A stretch of 64,000 nt of DNA from an uncultured Flavobacteriia bacterium (lineage in GTDB: Bacteria; Bacteroidota; Bacteroidia; Flavobacteriales_D; Crocinitomicaceae). Below are positions 1 through 8,725 of this stretch, one piece after another. The stretch spans positions 1 through 64,000 of the forward strand of contig CAIQQH010000068.1 of assembly GCA_903873915.1 (NCBI GenBank), read 5' to 3'. Position 1 is the stretch's first letter; each line of letters starts with the position of its first letter. A program made the position numbers and the translations under genes. Under the pieces are notes generated by a model. The model searched no databases. It saw only the letters and a program-made list of their open reading frames with translations, and was not told the origin of the DNA.

Positions 1-146
1 ACACCCTTAATAAAGAATAATAAATCTTTTTTTATAAAAATAAATCTCTTTTATTATATTATATATCCAATTTGGTAAGTTGAGAATAGAAATTGACTCT
101 ATTTGTCAAGAATTTTTAAATAACTTTGGAAATTAAGCTTGCAGAA

Positions 147-902
147 ATGGTGAAAATAAATATTCTTGTAGTTGAAGACGAATCGATCGTATCTAAGGAT
201 ATTCAGCATTCGTTGGTTCGTTTTGGTTACGGAGTAGCTGGAGCTTGCTCCCATGGTGAAAAAGCCATTGAACTGGTGAAGGAAAGGAATCCAGATGTGG
301 TTCTGATGGATATCAATATCAAGGGGGATCTATCAGGAATACAAACTGCAGAAATTATAAAAAAAGAATTCGGAGTACCAGTCATTTTTCTAACGGCGTA
401 TTCTGATGATTTAACTTTGACTAAAGCTGTAATTGCAGAACCGTTTGGCTACATCATTAAACCATTCAAAGAAATTGATTTACACACCAATATTGAGTTG
501 GCGGTTTATAAAAATCAGAAGGAGCAAGAGGTTATTCGCGAACGAAATTTTCTATACTCAGTTCTTGAGCAGAAAGAAGTGCTTACTGATTTCTTTTTTG
601 TGAAAACAAATAGTAAACTCATTAAACTTCGCACACAGGATGTGTTTTATGTGGAGGCATTGAAAGATTATGTAGTGATACATACCGCTGAAGCTCGATA
701 TACAATACACTCCACTATGAAGGATATTGAAATGAAATTGGGTAATTTAGACTTCGTTCGTGTCCATCGATCATTTATCGTCCGTTTGGACAAAATTGCC
801 TCTATAGAATTCCCTAATTTATCCTTAGAAAAAGACAAAAAGATTATCCCAATAGGTGGTTCTTACCGAGATGATTTAAGTGCTCGAATTCAACTAGTAT
901 AA
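147..902 (+). CDS. LytTR-family response regulator
   Basis: This is a two-component response regulator of 251 residues: an N-terminal receiver domain followed by a C-terminal LytTR DNA-binding domain. The receiver shows the acidic pocket near its start (VVEDE) and the phosphoacceptor Asp55 in LMDINIK, with a later conserved Thr/Lys region (FLTAYSD, IIKPF). The LytTR domain covers about residues 145-248 (VFYVEALKDYVVIHT, VRVHRSFIV). I chose the ATG at 147 rather than an in-frame TTG at 126 because the family normally begins a few residues before the VVEDE motif. The partner histidine kinase is not visible; it may lie left of the window or elsewhere. Its targets are unknown. Confidence 0.9.
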   Translation: MVKINILVVEDESIVSKDIQHSLVRFGYGVAGACSHGEKAIELVKERNPDVVLMDINIKGDLSGIQTAEIIKKEFGVPVIFLTAYSDDLTLTKAVIAEPFGYIIKPFKEIDLHTNIELAVYKNQKEQEVIRERNFLYSVLEQKEVLTDFFFVKTNSKLIKLRTQDVFYVEALKDYVVIHTAEARYTIHSTMKDIEMKLGNLDFVRVHRSFIVRLDKIASIEFPNLSLEKDKKIIPIGGSYRDDLSARIQLV

Positions 903-920
903 TTCCTTTTTTAAGGAATT
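901..920. terminator. weak hairpin between convergent genes
   Basis: An 8-bp inverted repeat (AATTCCTT / AAGGAATT) with a TTTT loop sits between the stop of the response regulator and the stop of the RNase R gene. It could serve both convergent transcripts, but it is AT-rich and has no strong T-tract, so it is only a candidate. Confidence 0.3.
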
Positions 921-3043
921 AATTCTAAATCAATCTGACGTTTCCGCACGTGAACTTCTGAAATACGCACAGTGACCTTGTCGCCAAAATTGTATTCCTT
1001 TTTAAATCGCGAACCTATAATTCTATATTTATCGGCATCAAAGAAAAAACGATCTCCAGGAATAGCCATCATTGGAACCATTCCTTCACACTGATTTCCA
1101 TCCATTCGAACAAACAAACCAAATTCTGCAATTCCAGAAACAATTCCTGTAAATACCTCTCCAACGTGATCCATGACAAATACCGTTTGGAAATATTTTG
1201 TGGATTCACGCTCTGCATCTACTGCTTTTCGTTCCATCTTGGAAATGCGCTTGCACACATCTGAAAGCCCATTGCCGTAGCGGTGCTTTTTAGTGCTTAA
1301 TTCTTCTTGTAGGACGCGATGGACGATCAAGTCGGCATAACGGCGTATAGGTGATGTGAAATGCGTGTAGAAGTCAAATGCGAGCCCGTAGTGACCAATA
1401 TTATCCGTCTCATAGGTTGCTTTTGCCATCGATCGAATGGCCATGGTCTGGATCAATGAATACTCAGGGGTATGACGAATTTCTTCTAAAAGGGTGTTGA
1501 TATTCAATGCAATTTTATCCGGTTGCCGAGCGTCCACCTTATATCCAAATTTTTCAATAAAGACATTGAACAATGCAATTTTTGCTGCGTCTGGCTTATC
1601 GTGTACCCTGAAAATGAACGGAACAGTGTCTCTCCCTTTTTTAGGTGCCGCGACAAATTTTGCCACATGTTTATTGGCCAATAACATAAACTCTTCAATC
1701 AGTTTGTGTGCATCTTTCGAGGTTTTAATGATCACCTCTACAGGGTGTCCTTCATCGTTTAAACGGAAGCGTACTTCTTCGGATTCAATACTTAAAGCGC
1801 CGTGTTTTAAGCGTGATTTTCGCAAAATTTTAGCGATTTTATCTAAAATAAGGATTTCTTCCTTATAATCTCCGTCTTTTCCTTCGATGATTTCTTGTGC
1901 ATCTTCATAGCTAAATCGACGGTTGGAATGGATTACGGTTTTTCCAAACCACTGGTCATGAACAACACCCGCCTCGTCTATTTCGAAGATGACGGAGAAG
2001 CTGTATTTGTCTTCATTTGGACGAAGAGAACAGGCCATATTGGACAACTGTTCTGGCAACATTGGAACAACCCGATCGACAAGATAAACAGAGTTTGAAC
2101 GCTTCAAGGCCTCAATATCCATCGCGCTACCTGGACGCACATAATGACTAACATCCGCAATGTGAACACCCAATTCAATGTGGCCATTTTCCAATCTACG
2201 GAAAGAGAGCGCATCATCAAAATCTTTTGCGTCTACAGGATCGATGGTGAATGTTGTCACCCCACGCATGTCTCTGCGGATAGCAATTTCTTTTTCATCC
2301 AATTCCATTCCAACGGTTTCTGCTTCAACCAAAACAGCTTGTGGGAATTTATAGTCAATACCATGATTGCATAAAACACTAATCATTTCTGTATCGTTTG
2401 ACCCGGCCTTACCGAGTACTTCTATAACTTCTCCGTAGGGATTGTCTGAGGTTTTTGGCCAAACCGTGATTTTTACCAAGGCTTTATCCCCATTTTTAGC
2501 ACCGTTTAATTTCTCTTTTGAAATGTAGATGTCTGTTCCGGCCTTCAGGTTGTCGGGCACTAAAAAAGCAAATTTATCGTGCAATTCAATGGTTCCTACA
2601 TATTGAGATTTCTCACGCTCTAAAACAGCAATGATCTCCCCTTCATTTCTTGATTTCCCACGCTTAAAAATACGCACACGAACCCGGTCTCCGTTGAGCG
2701 CTTGATTCAGGTTTTGAGGAGCAATAAAAATATCTGACTCTTCGTCGTCTGTGACCACAAATCCTGCACCACGAGCTGTCAGCTCAATCGACCCCTCAAC
2801 CAAATCGTTTTTCACAGACAACGAATAAACGCCGTGCGCATGCGCTTGTAAAAAGCCGTCATTAGTGAGTTCCTGCAGCACATCAAACACTAATTTTCGC
2901 AAGGCGTTTTCTCGAACATCAACGAGAACGCAGACTTGTTTGTGAGACAGTACACTGTCGGGATTTTTATCAAACACCTTTCTCACAATGTGAACAAGAC
3001 TGTTTTTCATTTTTGCAGGTTTTCCGCCTTTATTTTTTGACAT
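911..3043 (-). CDS. rnr: ribonuclease R
   Basis: This 710-residue protein is a 3'-to-5' processive exoribonuclease of the RNase II/R family, which degrades structured RNA. An N-terminal winged-helix-like and cold-shock (OB) region covers about residues 15-230. The RNB catalytic domain follows, with the metal-binding aspartate cluster in TFTIDPVDAKDFDDA near residue 270. A C-terminal S1 RNA-binding domain covers about residues 625-708 (GEVFTGIVSGIAEFGLFV). There is no long basic C-terminal tail like that of the E. coli enzyme; instead the N-terminus is Lys-rich. The gene converges on the response regulator and diverges from ferritin across about 210 bp. The identification is firm. Confidence 0.95.
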   Translation of the reverse strand: MSKNKGGKPAKMKNSLVHIVRKVFDKNPDSVLSHKQVCVLVDVRENALRKLVFDVLQELTNDGFLQAHAHGVYSLSVKNDLVEGSIELTARGAGFVVTDDEESDIFIAPQNLNQALNGDRVRVRIFKRGKSRNEGEIIAVLEREKSQYVGTIELHDKFAFLVPDNLKAGTDIYISKEKLNGAKNGDKALVKITVWPKTSDNPYGEVIEVLGKAGSNDTEMISVLCNHGIDYKFPQAVLVEAETVGMELDEKEIAIRRDMRGVTTFTIDPVDAKDFDDALSFRRLENGHIELGVHIADVSHYVRPGSAMDIEALKRSNSVYLVDRVVPMLPEQLSNMACSLRPNEDKYSFSVIFEIDEAGVVHDQWFGKTVIHSNRRFSYEDAQEIIEGKDGDYKEEILILDKIAKILRKSRLKHGALSIESEEVRFRLNDEGHPVEVIIKTSKDAHKLIEEFMLLANKHVAKFVAAPKKGRDTVPFIFRVHDKPDAAKIALFNVFIEKFGYKVDARQPDKIALNINTLLEEIRHTPEYSLIQTMAIRSMAKATYETDNIGHYGLAFDFYTHFTSPIRRYADLIVHRVLQEELSTKKHRYGNGLSDVCKRISKMERKAVDAERESTKYFQTVFVMDHVGEVFTGIVSGIAEFGLFVRMDGNQCEGMVPMMAIPGDRFFFDADKYRIIGSRFKKEYNFGDKVTVRISEVHVRKRQIDLELIP

Positions 3044-3255
3044 GAATTGTAATTAAATCAATGCGTTTAGTATAAATGCCATCACCATCCCTTTGATAGA
3101 TAAATAACCATTCTTGATTTGCATCGCTTGAAGTTACAGCTTTATTGGTTTTTGATAACTAGAATCTATCACTTCTTTTTGTGTTTATCGAAAACCATCG
3201 TACAAAGTATGTCTAAACTTGGTAACTTTATAAAGTATTCTTAAAAAACCACAGA

Positions 3256-3774
3256 ATGAACCCACTTGTTGAAAGCGCCTTGAATGAGCAAGTTCAAAAG
3301 GAAGCATCCTCTTCTCAATTTTACCTGGCAATGGCCTCTTGGGCTGAAAGTAACGGATTGAATGGAACAGCTAAGTTTATGTATCAACACTCTGACGAAG
3401 AGCGTTTTCACATGTTGAAATTGATCCATTTTATCAACGAACGAGGAGGAAAAGCGATTATACCACCTGTTGCACAAGCGCCCAAGGAGTTCAAGAACCT
3501 AGAAAATGTTTTTGAATTGTTATTGGCACACGAGATTAGTGTTACTGATAGCATCAATAATTTAGTGGATATTTGTCTTCAACAAAAGGATTATAGCACA
3601 CATAATTTTGTGCAGTGGTATGTCTCAGAACAATTGGAGGAAGAAGCTTTGGCGAGAACCGTTCTCGACAAACTTCGGTTGATTGACGGAGACAAAGGAG
3701 GAATGTATATGTTTGACCGCGATCTGGAAAACGCATCAATTGGCGGTGCCGGGCAAAGCACTCAACAACAATAA
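3256..3774 (+). CDS. ftnA: non-heme bacterial ferritin
   Basis: The 172-residue protein has the four-helix ferritin fold signature. Every ferroxidase-centre residue known from E. coli FtnA is present, shifted by one: Glu16, Glu49, His52, Glu93, Gln126 and Glu129. It should oxidise Fe(II) and store iron in a 24-subunit cytosolic shell. The C-terminal tail (Gly/Ser/Gln-rich) is slightly longer than usual. The next gene, the large cyclase sensor, starts only 12 bp after the stop, so the two are probably co-transcribed. A TAACTTTA box at 3223-3230 is a possible -10 element, but no convincing -33 box accompanies it. Confidence 0.93.
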   Translation: MNPLVESALNEQVQKEASSSQFYLAMASWAESNGLNGTAKFMYQHSDEERFHMLKLIHFINERGGKAIIPPVAQAPKEFKNLENVFELLLAHEISVTDSINNLVDICLQQKDYSTHNFVQWYVSEQLEEEALARTVLDKLRLIDGDKGGMYMFDRDLENASIGGAGQSTQQQ

Positions 3775-3786
3775 ACACACGGATTA

Positions 3787-6700
3787 ATGATTAAATGGTA
3801 TTTTATACTGGGGTTTGTACTCGCACAATTTGCGGCACAAGGCCAGTCAGCATACCGTTTTTCCAATTTTTCCATCACCGATGGCCTGTCTCAAAGTTCG
3901 GTGACATGTATTCTTCAGGATGAAAACCACGCGTTGTGGATTGGAACGCAAGATGGATTGAATCGTTTTGACGGAAAGCAATTTGAGGTGTTTTCATCAG
4001 ATGATAGCGAAGGATTAAAAAGTGAATACATCAAATGTGGAATTGAAACAGACGATGGACGTTTGTGGTTTGGAACAGCGAACGGATTAAGTGTTTTTGA
4101 CCTGAAAACGGAGCGATTTAACCACTATACCCTTCCCGGGAAAATAGCCCTTCAAATAGAGGGTATCTGTAGAGATCAAGAAGGTTTGCTTTGGTTGGCA
4201 ACATCTGGAAAAGGACTGATTTCTTTTAACCCACAAACAAAAAAATTTAAGGAACGCGGTTCCATCTCTTCTTCGCGGCGCATTCATGGTGTGTACAACG
4301 CATTGGATGGTGGTCTTTTTATCGTTACAGAAGATAAGGGTGTGTTTTTAACCGACGCAAACAAGATGAGTTGTAAACAACTTGTTCTTCCCGCTAACGC
4401 CAAAAAAAACAGTGTTCAACGTATTGTGACAACAGCGAAGGGTCAAACTTATTTTTGCACCAGTCAAGGTGTTTTTGAATACATCTCAGGAAGCCAAAAA
4501 ATTACCCCTGCATTTGCTCAACTCAATACCCAATGGGGTGAGGTTTCTGTAACTGATTTGGTGCAAACAGCAGACGGAACTACTTATATTGTTACCTCAG
4601 GACAAGGATTATACACCCTGTTTTCAAATGGAGCAATTGCCAAAAGCGCGCACGATTTACTTCAAAAAAATGCCTTGTTGTTTAATGACATCAATGTGTT
4701 GTTTTTGGATGATTCAGGCACATTTTGGGCGGGTACAAAACGCGGTCTTTCAGGGTTCGATCCGACCACACAAGGGTTTTTGGGAATAGGTCCCAGCGCG
4801 GATTTAACACAAGGTATCCCTAAGCCCAACGTGTGGAGCTTTGGCGAGGATAAAAACGAAAAATACATCTTCGTGGGCACCGACCATGGAATATCACGAA
4901 GAAACAAATACACAGGAACTTTCGAACAGTACAATCGGTCCGATGTCAATACAGCGCTCGGTGAGGGCGATGAAACAGCCGTCCTTTCGATGCGTGTGAT
5001 AGATGAAAATCATGTATTAGCAGGCTGTGCAGACGGGCTGTATGAGTTACTCATCAACCCCACAGGTGGATATACATTCAAACGACTAAATCTTCAACCA
5101 GAAAAAATTCTTCTACGCCACAATAGAATTTACAGCATTGTGCATTGGAAGGAGCAGAAGTATTTCTTAGGAACAACGTCGGGGGCTTTGCTTATTGATT
5201 TAAAAACGAAAGAGCTAACTGCGTTCGAACATCGTGCAAAACACCCAAAGGAATCTATAGCGTCGGGTGTTTGTCGGGTTGTGTACAAAGACAATTCGAA
5301 TAAAATTTGGTTTGCAACAAGCTCGGGAGAATTGAGTGTGCTTTCCATTCTAAATGGTAAACCAAGCATTCGGCCGTATGAATACAATACGCAATTTCTA
5401 AAGACATCAAAAGATTATATCAGCTCAATCTGTCAAACAGGCCCACACGAATATTGGTTCGGAACAATTGGTTCTGGGCTAATGAAGTGGAATGAACAGA
5501 CGAAGAAGCTCGATGTTTTCCAAAAGAAACAAGGGCTTCCAAACAACGTGGTATACGGGGTTTTAAAAGCGGATGACAAGCATTTGTGGTTGAGTACCAA
5601 TAAAGGGTTGTGTCGCTTTGACATGTATGGAAGTAAGTGCGTGAATTACACTGAACGCGACGGGTTAATGAGCAATGAATTCAATATAGGTGCGTATCTC
5701 AAAAGTAAAAATGGTGAGCTATATTTTGGAGGGATTTATGGGTATAACTATTTTTTACCAGAAAAACTTTCATTGAAATCTAAAGATGTATCGGTAAAGA
5801 TTGTCAAGTTTAAACTTGATAAGGGATGGTTGTTACCGGGCGATGTTGGATCCCCACTGAAGAAGCCCATTTCTTTAACCGACCTAATCACTTTACGCTA
5901 TCGGCAGCGAAGTTTTTCTGTGCGCTTTCAGCCCTCCAACCTAGGTCACCCAGACCTCATTAATTACAAATACATATTAGAAGGAGCTGATGAGGGGGAG
6001 ATGCTTATTGGTTCAACGAATGAATTGCGATTTAGCTCCCTATCACCAGGAACCTATGTTTTAAAGATTTATGCCCGCATCGGCGAAGGCCCTTGGAGTG
6101 AAACACCCGCGCTTCTTTCGATTGAAATTAAATCCCCATTTTGGGCCACGTGGTGGTTTATTATGATCATTTCCGTGTTGTTGGCGGTGGCCATTCGAAT
6201 TTTTGTCCGTGAACGAATCAACTCTGCTCGCCGCGATCAGGTGCGTTTGGAAATGAAGATTGCCGATCGAACACGAGAAATACGTGCACAAAACGAAAAA
6301 ATCGAAAATCAACGCAAGCAACTGGAAGAGGAGAAAGATAAAGTCGTTGAACAGCAACGCTTACTGCAAATAGAGAAAGATAAATCTGAAAAACTTCTCA
6401 AAAACATCATCCCCGAATCCACAGCAGAAGAGTTGAAAAATCTTGGCCGAGCCAGTGCGCGCGCCTACAAAACAGTGTCTGTGTTGTTTACTGATTTTGT
6501 TGGCTTTACAAAAGCTGCTGAACGAATGACACCAACAGAACTGGTGGGTAAACTCGATGTGTATTTTAGAAAGTTTGACGAAATAATCGTAGCCAGCGGC
6601 CTGGAGAAAATCAAAACGATTGGTGACGCCTACATGTGTGCCGGTGGTGTTCCGGTGCGCAACCTTACCAACCCTGTGGACACCTGCCTTGCAGCGCTGC

Positions 6701-7692
6701 AAATTCAGCACTATATGGCAACCTTGAAGTACAATGCCATTGCCCATAACCAAGAATACTGGGAGCTGCGATTGGGAATCAATACAGGCGAAGTGACAGC
6801 GGGAGTTATCGGAAGTCAGCGCTTGGCATATGACATTTGGGGCTCAACGGTGAATCAAGCACAGCGCATGGAGATGTTGGGCGAACCAGGTAAAGTGACC
6901 ATTACAGGCAATACTTTTAAATTTATTGAACCCTATTTTGAATGTACCTTCAGAGGCAAGGCCCAATCAAAAAGTAAGGGTTTGATCGACATGTACACTG
7001 TGGACCACATTAAACCAGAACTTTCGGTCAACGGAGAAGGGGTTTTGCCAAACGAACGATTCCATCAAATCGTCAACCTGCACCACTTTAGCTCAATAAG
7101 TTATTACAAGGCGGAGAGACATATTATTCGGGTGCTGGAACAAGGTCTTTCAGAAAAATTACACTACCACAGCATTGACCATAGTATTGATGTAGTAAAA
7201 GCAGTTGAACGCTTGGCTCTTTTAGAGGGAATTACCGATGAAGGACTTTTTCTATTGAAAACAGCGGCAACGTATCACGATGCGGGATTTGTTGAACAAT
7301 ACGACAAAAACGAACCAATTGGTGCTCGACTGGCCGAAGAAATTCTACCGAAATATGGTTATACCGAACAACATATCGGAACGATCAAAGAACTTATTTA
7401 TGTAACGCAGATCCCACACAACCCGAAAAACAAACTCGAGGAAATCATGTGTGATGCTGACTTAGATTACCTCGGCAGGGATGATTTCCATGAAATTGCC
7501 GATCGTTTGCGTCGTGAGCTCCGAGAACACGGAAAAATAGATTCAGACCGTAAATGGGATGAAATACAAATACAATTCTTATCCGCACATAGGTACTTTA
7601 CAGATACCGCAAACAACACCCGTCAAGAAAAGAAGCTGGAGAACATTCAAGAGATTCGCGATCGCCTCGAACGCGATGAATACGAGGACTGA
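3787..7692 (+). CDS. membrane sensor with beta-propeller, class III adenylate cyclase and HD domain
   Basis: This 1301-residue protein has a signal peptide (about 1-20), two-component-regulator propeller repeats (to about 620), a Y_Y_Y domain (about 690-770), one membrane helix (about 784-806), a coiled coil (about 810-875), a class III nucleotide cyclase domain (about 895-1065) and an HD phosphohydrolase domain (about 1100-1290). The cyclase looks active: metal ligands Asp903 and Asp947, adenine-specifying Lys943 and Asp1016, and Asn1023/Arg1027 for the transition state, which predicts ATP rather than GTP as substrate. The HD domain has His1128/His1132, His1164-Asp1165 and a later Asp (1223 or 1225). 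The usual hybrid histidine kinase part of propeller sensors is absent. I infer a periplasmic ligand sensor that makes cAMP in the cytosol and carries an attached hydrolase; the HD substrate is unknown. It lies 12 bp after ferritin. Confidence 0.9.
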   Translation: MIKWYFILGFVLAQFAAQGQSAYRFSNFSITDGLSQSSVTCILQDENHALWIGTQDGLNRFDGKQFEVFSSDDSEGLKSEYIKCGIETDDGRLWFGTANGLSVFDLKTERFNHYTLPGKIALQIEGICRDQEGLLWLATSGKGLISFNPQTKKFKERGSISSSRRIHGVYNALDGGLFIVTEDKGVFLTDANKMSCKQLVLPANAKKNSVQRIVTTAKGQTYFCTSQGVFEYISGSQKITPAFAQLNTQWGEVSVTDLVQTADGTTYIVTSGQGLYTLFSNGAIAKSAHDLLQKNALLFNDINVLFLDDSGTFWAGTKRGLSGFDPTTQGFLGIGPSADLTQGIPKPNVWSFGEDKNEKYIFVGTDHGISRRNKYTGTFEQYNRSDVNTALGEGDETAVLSMRVIDENHVLAGCADGLYELLINPTGGYTFKRLNLQPEKILLRHNRIYSIVHWKEQKYFLGTTSGALLIDLKTKELTAFEHRAKHPKESIASGVCRVVYKDNSNKIWFATSSGELSVLSILNGKPSIRPYEYNTQFLKTSKDYISSICQTGPHEYWFGTIGSGLMKWNEQTKKLDVFQKKQGLPNNVVYGVLKADDKHLWLSTNKGLCRFDMYGSKCVNYTERDGLMSNEFNIGAYLKSKNGELYFGGIYGYNYFLPEKLSLKSKDVSVKIVKFKLDKGWLLPGDVGSPLKKPISLTDLITLRYRQRSFSVRFQPSNLGHPDLINYKYILEGADEGEMLIGSTNELRFSSLSPGTYVLKIYARIGEGPWSETPALLSIEIKSPFWATWWFIMIISVLLAVAIRIFVRERINSARRDQVRLEMKIADRTREIRAQNEKIENQRKQLEEEKDKVVEQQRLLQIEKDKSEKLLKNIIPESTAEELKNLGRASARAYKTVSVLFTDFVGFTKAAERMTPTELVGKLDVYFRKFDEIIVASGLEKIKTIGDAYMCAGGVPVRNLTNPVDTCLAALQIQHYMATLKYNAIAHNQEYWELRLGINTGEVTAGVIGSQRLAYDIWGSTVNQAQRMEMLGEPGKVTITGNTFKFIEPYFECTFRGKAQSKSKGLIDMYTVDHIKPELSVNGEGVLPNERFHQIVNLHHFSSISYYKAERHIIRVLEQGLSEKLHYHSIDHSIDVVKAVERLALLEGITDEGLFLLKTAATYHDAGFVEQYDKNEPIGARLAEEILPKYGYTEQHIGTIKELIYVTQIPHNPKNKLEEIMCDADLDYLGRDDFHEIADRLRRELREHGKIDSDRKWDEIQIQFLSAHRYFTDTANNTRQEKKLENIQEIRDRLERDEYED

Positions 7693-7800
7693 TGTTATTA
7701 ATTACTAATTACTTCATTGAATCTAAACAAATCGAAGATTGATTAAGTCTTTAAGCGCAGCGGTCCTTTGTCCTTCGAAGCTCAATGAGCGAAGAAGCAC

Positions 7801-8625
7801 CTAACTAAAAAGGATGCTTTGTCCGTAAGGCCCCAAATCGATAGGATTCACAACCAACGCTGGAATGCGCGCATCATTGGTGATGATGTATTGTTCGTAG
7901 TTTGTTCCCAACGCGCCCAAGAACCCTGTTCGATTTAAGTTCATGATGGCAATTAAATCAGCGTCTAGTCCGACCGCGTGTTTCACCACTTCTTTGTCAA
8001 AGCCACTGCTTGGCGCCAAGGTTGTCGTCACCTCAATGTTTCGCTCCGAAAAAAACTTGTTGGCAAAGAGTATGTTCGATTGCACTTGGTGCCGCAAAAA
8101 ATCATCTGATTCAGCCGGCGTAATAACATGAACACGCGAGTTGAAATACGTGGCAATGTTCGCGACAATCGCAAGTTTTTGTTTTGTTTCCTTATGTAAA
8201 TCCATGGGAACGACAATGTCGTCGTAGCCCGTTTGTTTAATCCCTTTTTCTTGAACAATAATAAACGGCACAGTGGAGCTTGTAATCACCTTTAAGGCAT
8301 GACTACCGGTTAGGTGTTGCCATCCGTGAGCCCCATGTGTTCCCATAAAAATGAGCTCGGAATGGTGTTCTGCGGCAAATTCTCCGATGTCTTCAAAAAT
8401 ACTTCCCACCCGAACGGTTGGAATCAAAGTAATCCCCGATGTCTCATGAACACGAAGCACTTCTGCAAGTTGCTGCTCCGCTTTGGTAATTTGTTTTTCT
8501 TTGTTTACCACATGAAGTACGTAAATTTGTGCATTCAATGGGCGTGCAGTTGCAATCGCGTGGTCAAGTGCGTTTTCAGCAACCTGCGTAAAATCGTGAG
8601 GAACGATGAAGTTTTTTGTGTTCAT
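7801..8625 (-). CDS. tandem universal stress protein (UspA)
   Basis: The 274-residue protein contains two UspA domains, about residues 1-140 and 150-274. The first domain has the GTHGAHGW stretch where ATP-binding Usp proteins carry a GxxG-type loop. The second has DADLIAIMNLNRTG, a poorer match. Universal stress proteins are soluble nucleotide-binding proteins linked to survival under starvation or low oxygen; the precise role here is not known. It is transcribed alone, divergently from the GH3 gene. A TACTTTTG box on the minus strand at 8658-8665 lies 33 nt before the start and fits the Bacteroidota -10 pattern. Confidence 0.88.
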   Translation of the reverse strand: MNTKNFIVPHDFTQVAENALDHAIATARPLNAQIYVLHVVNKEKQITKAEQQLAEVLRVHETSGITLIPTVRVGSIFEDIGEFAAEHHSELIFMGTHGAHGWQHLTGSHALKVITSSTVPFIIVQEKGIKQTGYDDIVVPMDLHKETKQKLAIVANIATYFNSRVHVITPAESDDFLRHQVQSNILFANKFFSERNIEVTTTLAPSSGFDKEVVKHAVGLDADLIAIMNLNRTGFLGALGTNYEQYIITNDARIPALVVNPIDLGPYGQSILFS

Positions 8626-8657
8626 TAGAGCGGATTTTTACCGAAAGTGATTCAAAA

Positions 8658-8665
8658 CAAAAGTA
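8658..8665 (-). promoter_or_regulatory. candidate -10 box of the universal stress protein gene
   Basis: TACTTTTG on the minus strand matches the Bacteroidota -10 consensus TAnnTTTG and lies 33 nt upstream of the start codon. No clear TTG -33 element is found at the expected distance, so the call is tentative. Confidence 0.35.
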
Positions 8666-8725
8666 TAAAGAAAGACTGATGCAGAAGAAAACTTTTGTCA
8701 TTAATTTTGAATAAAATAAACAAGT

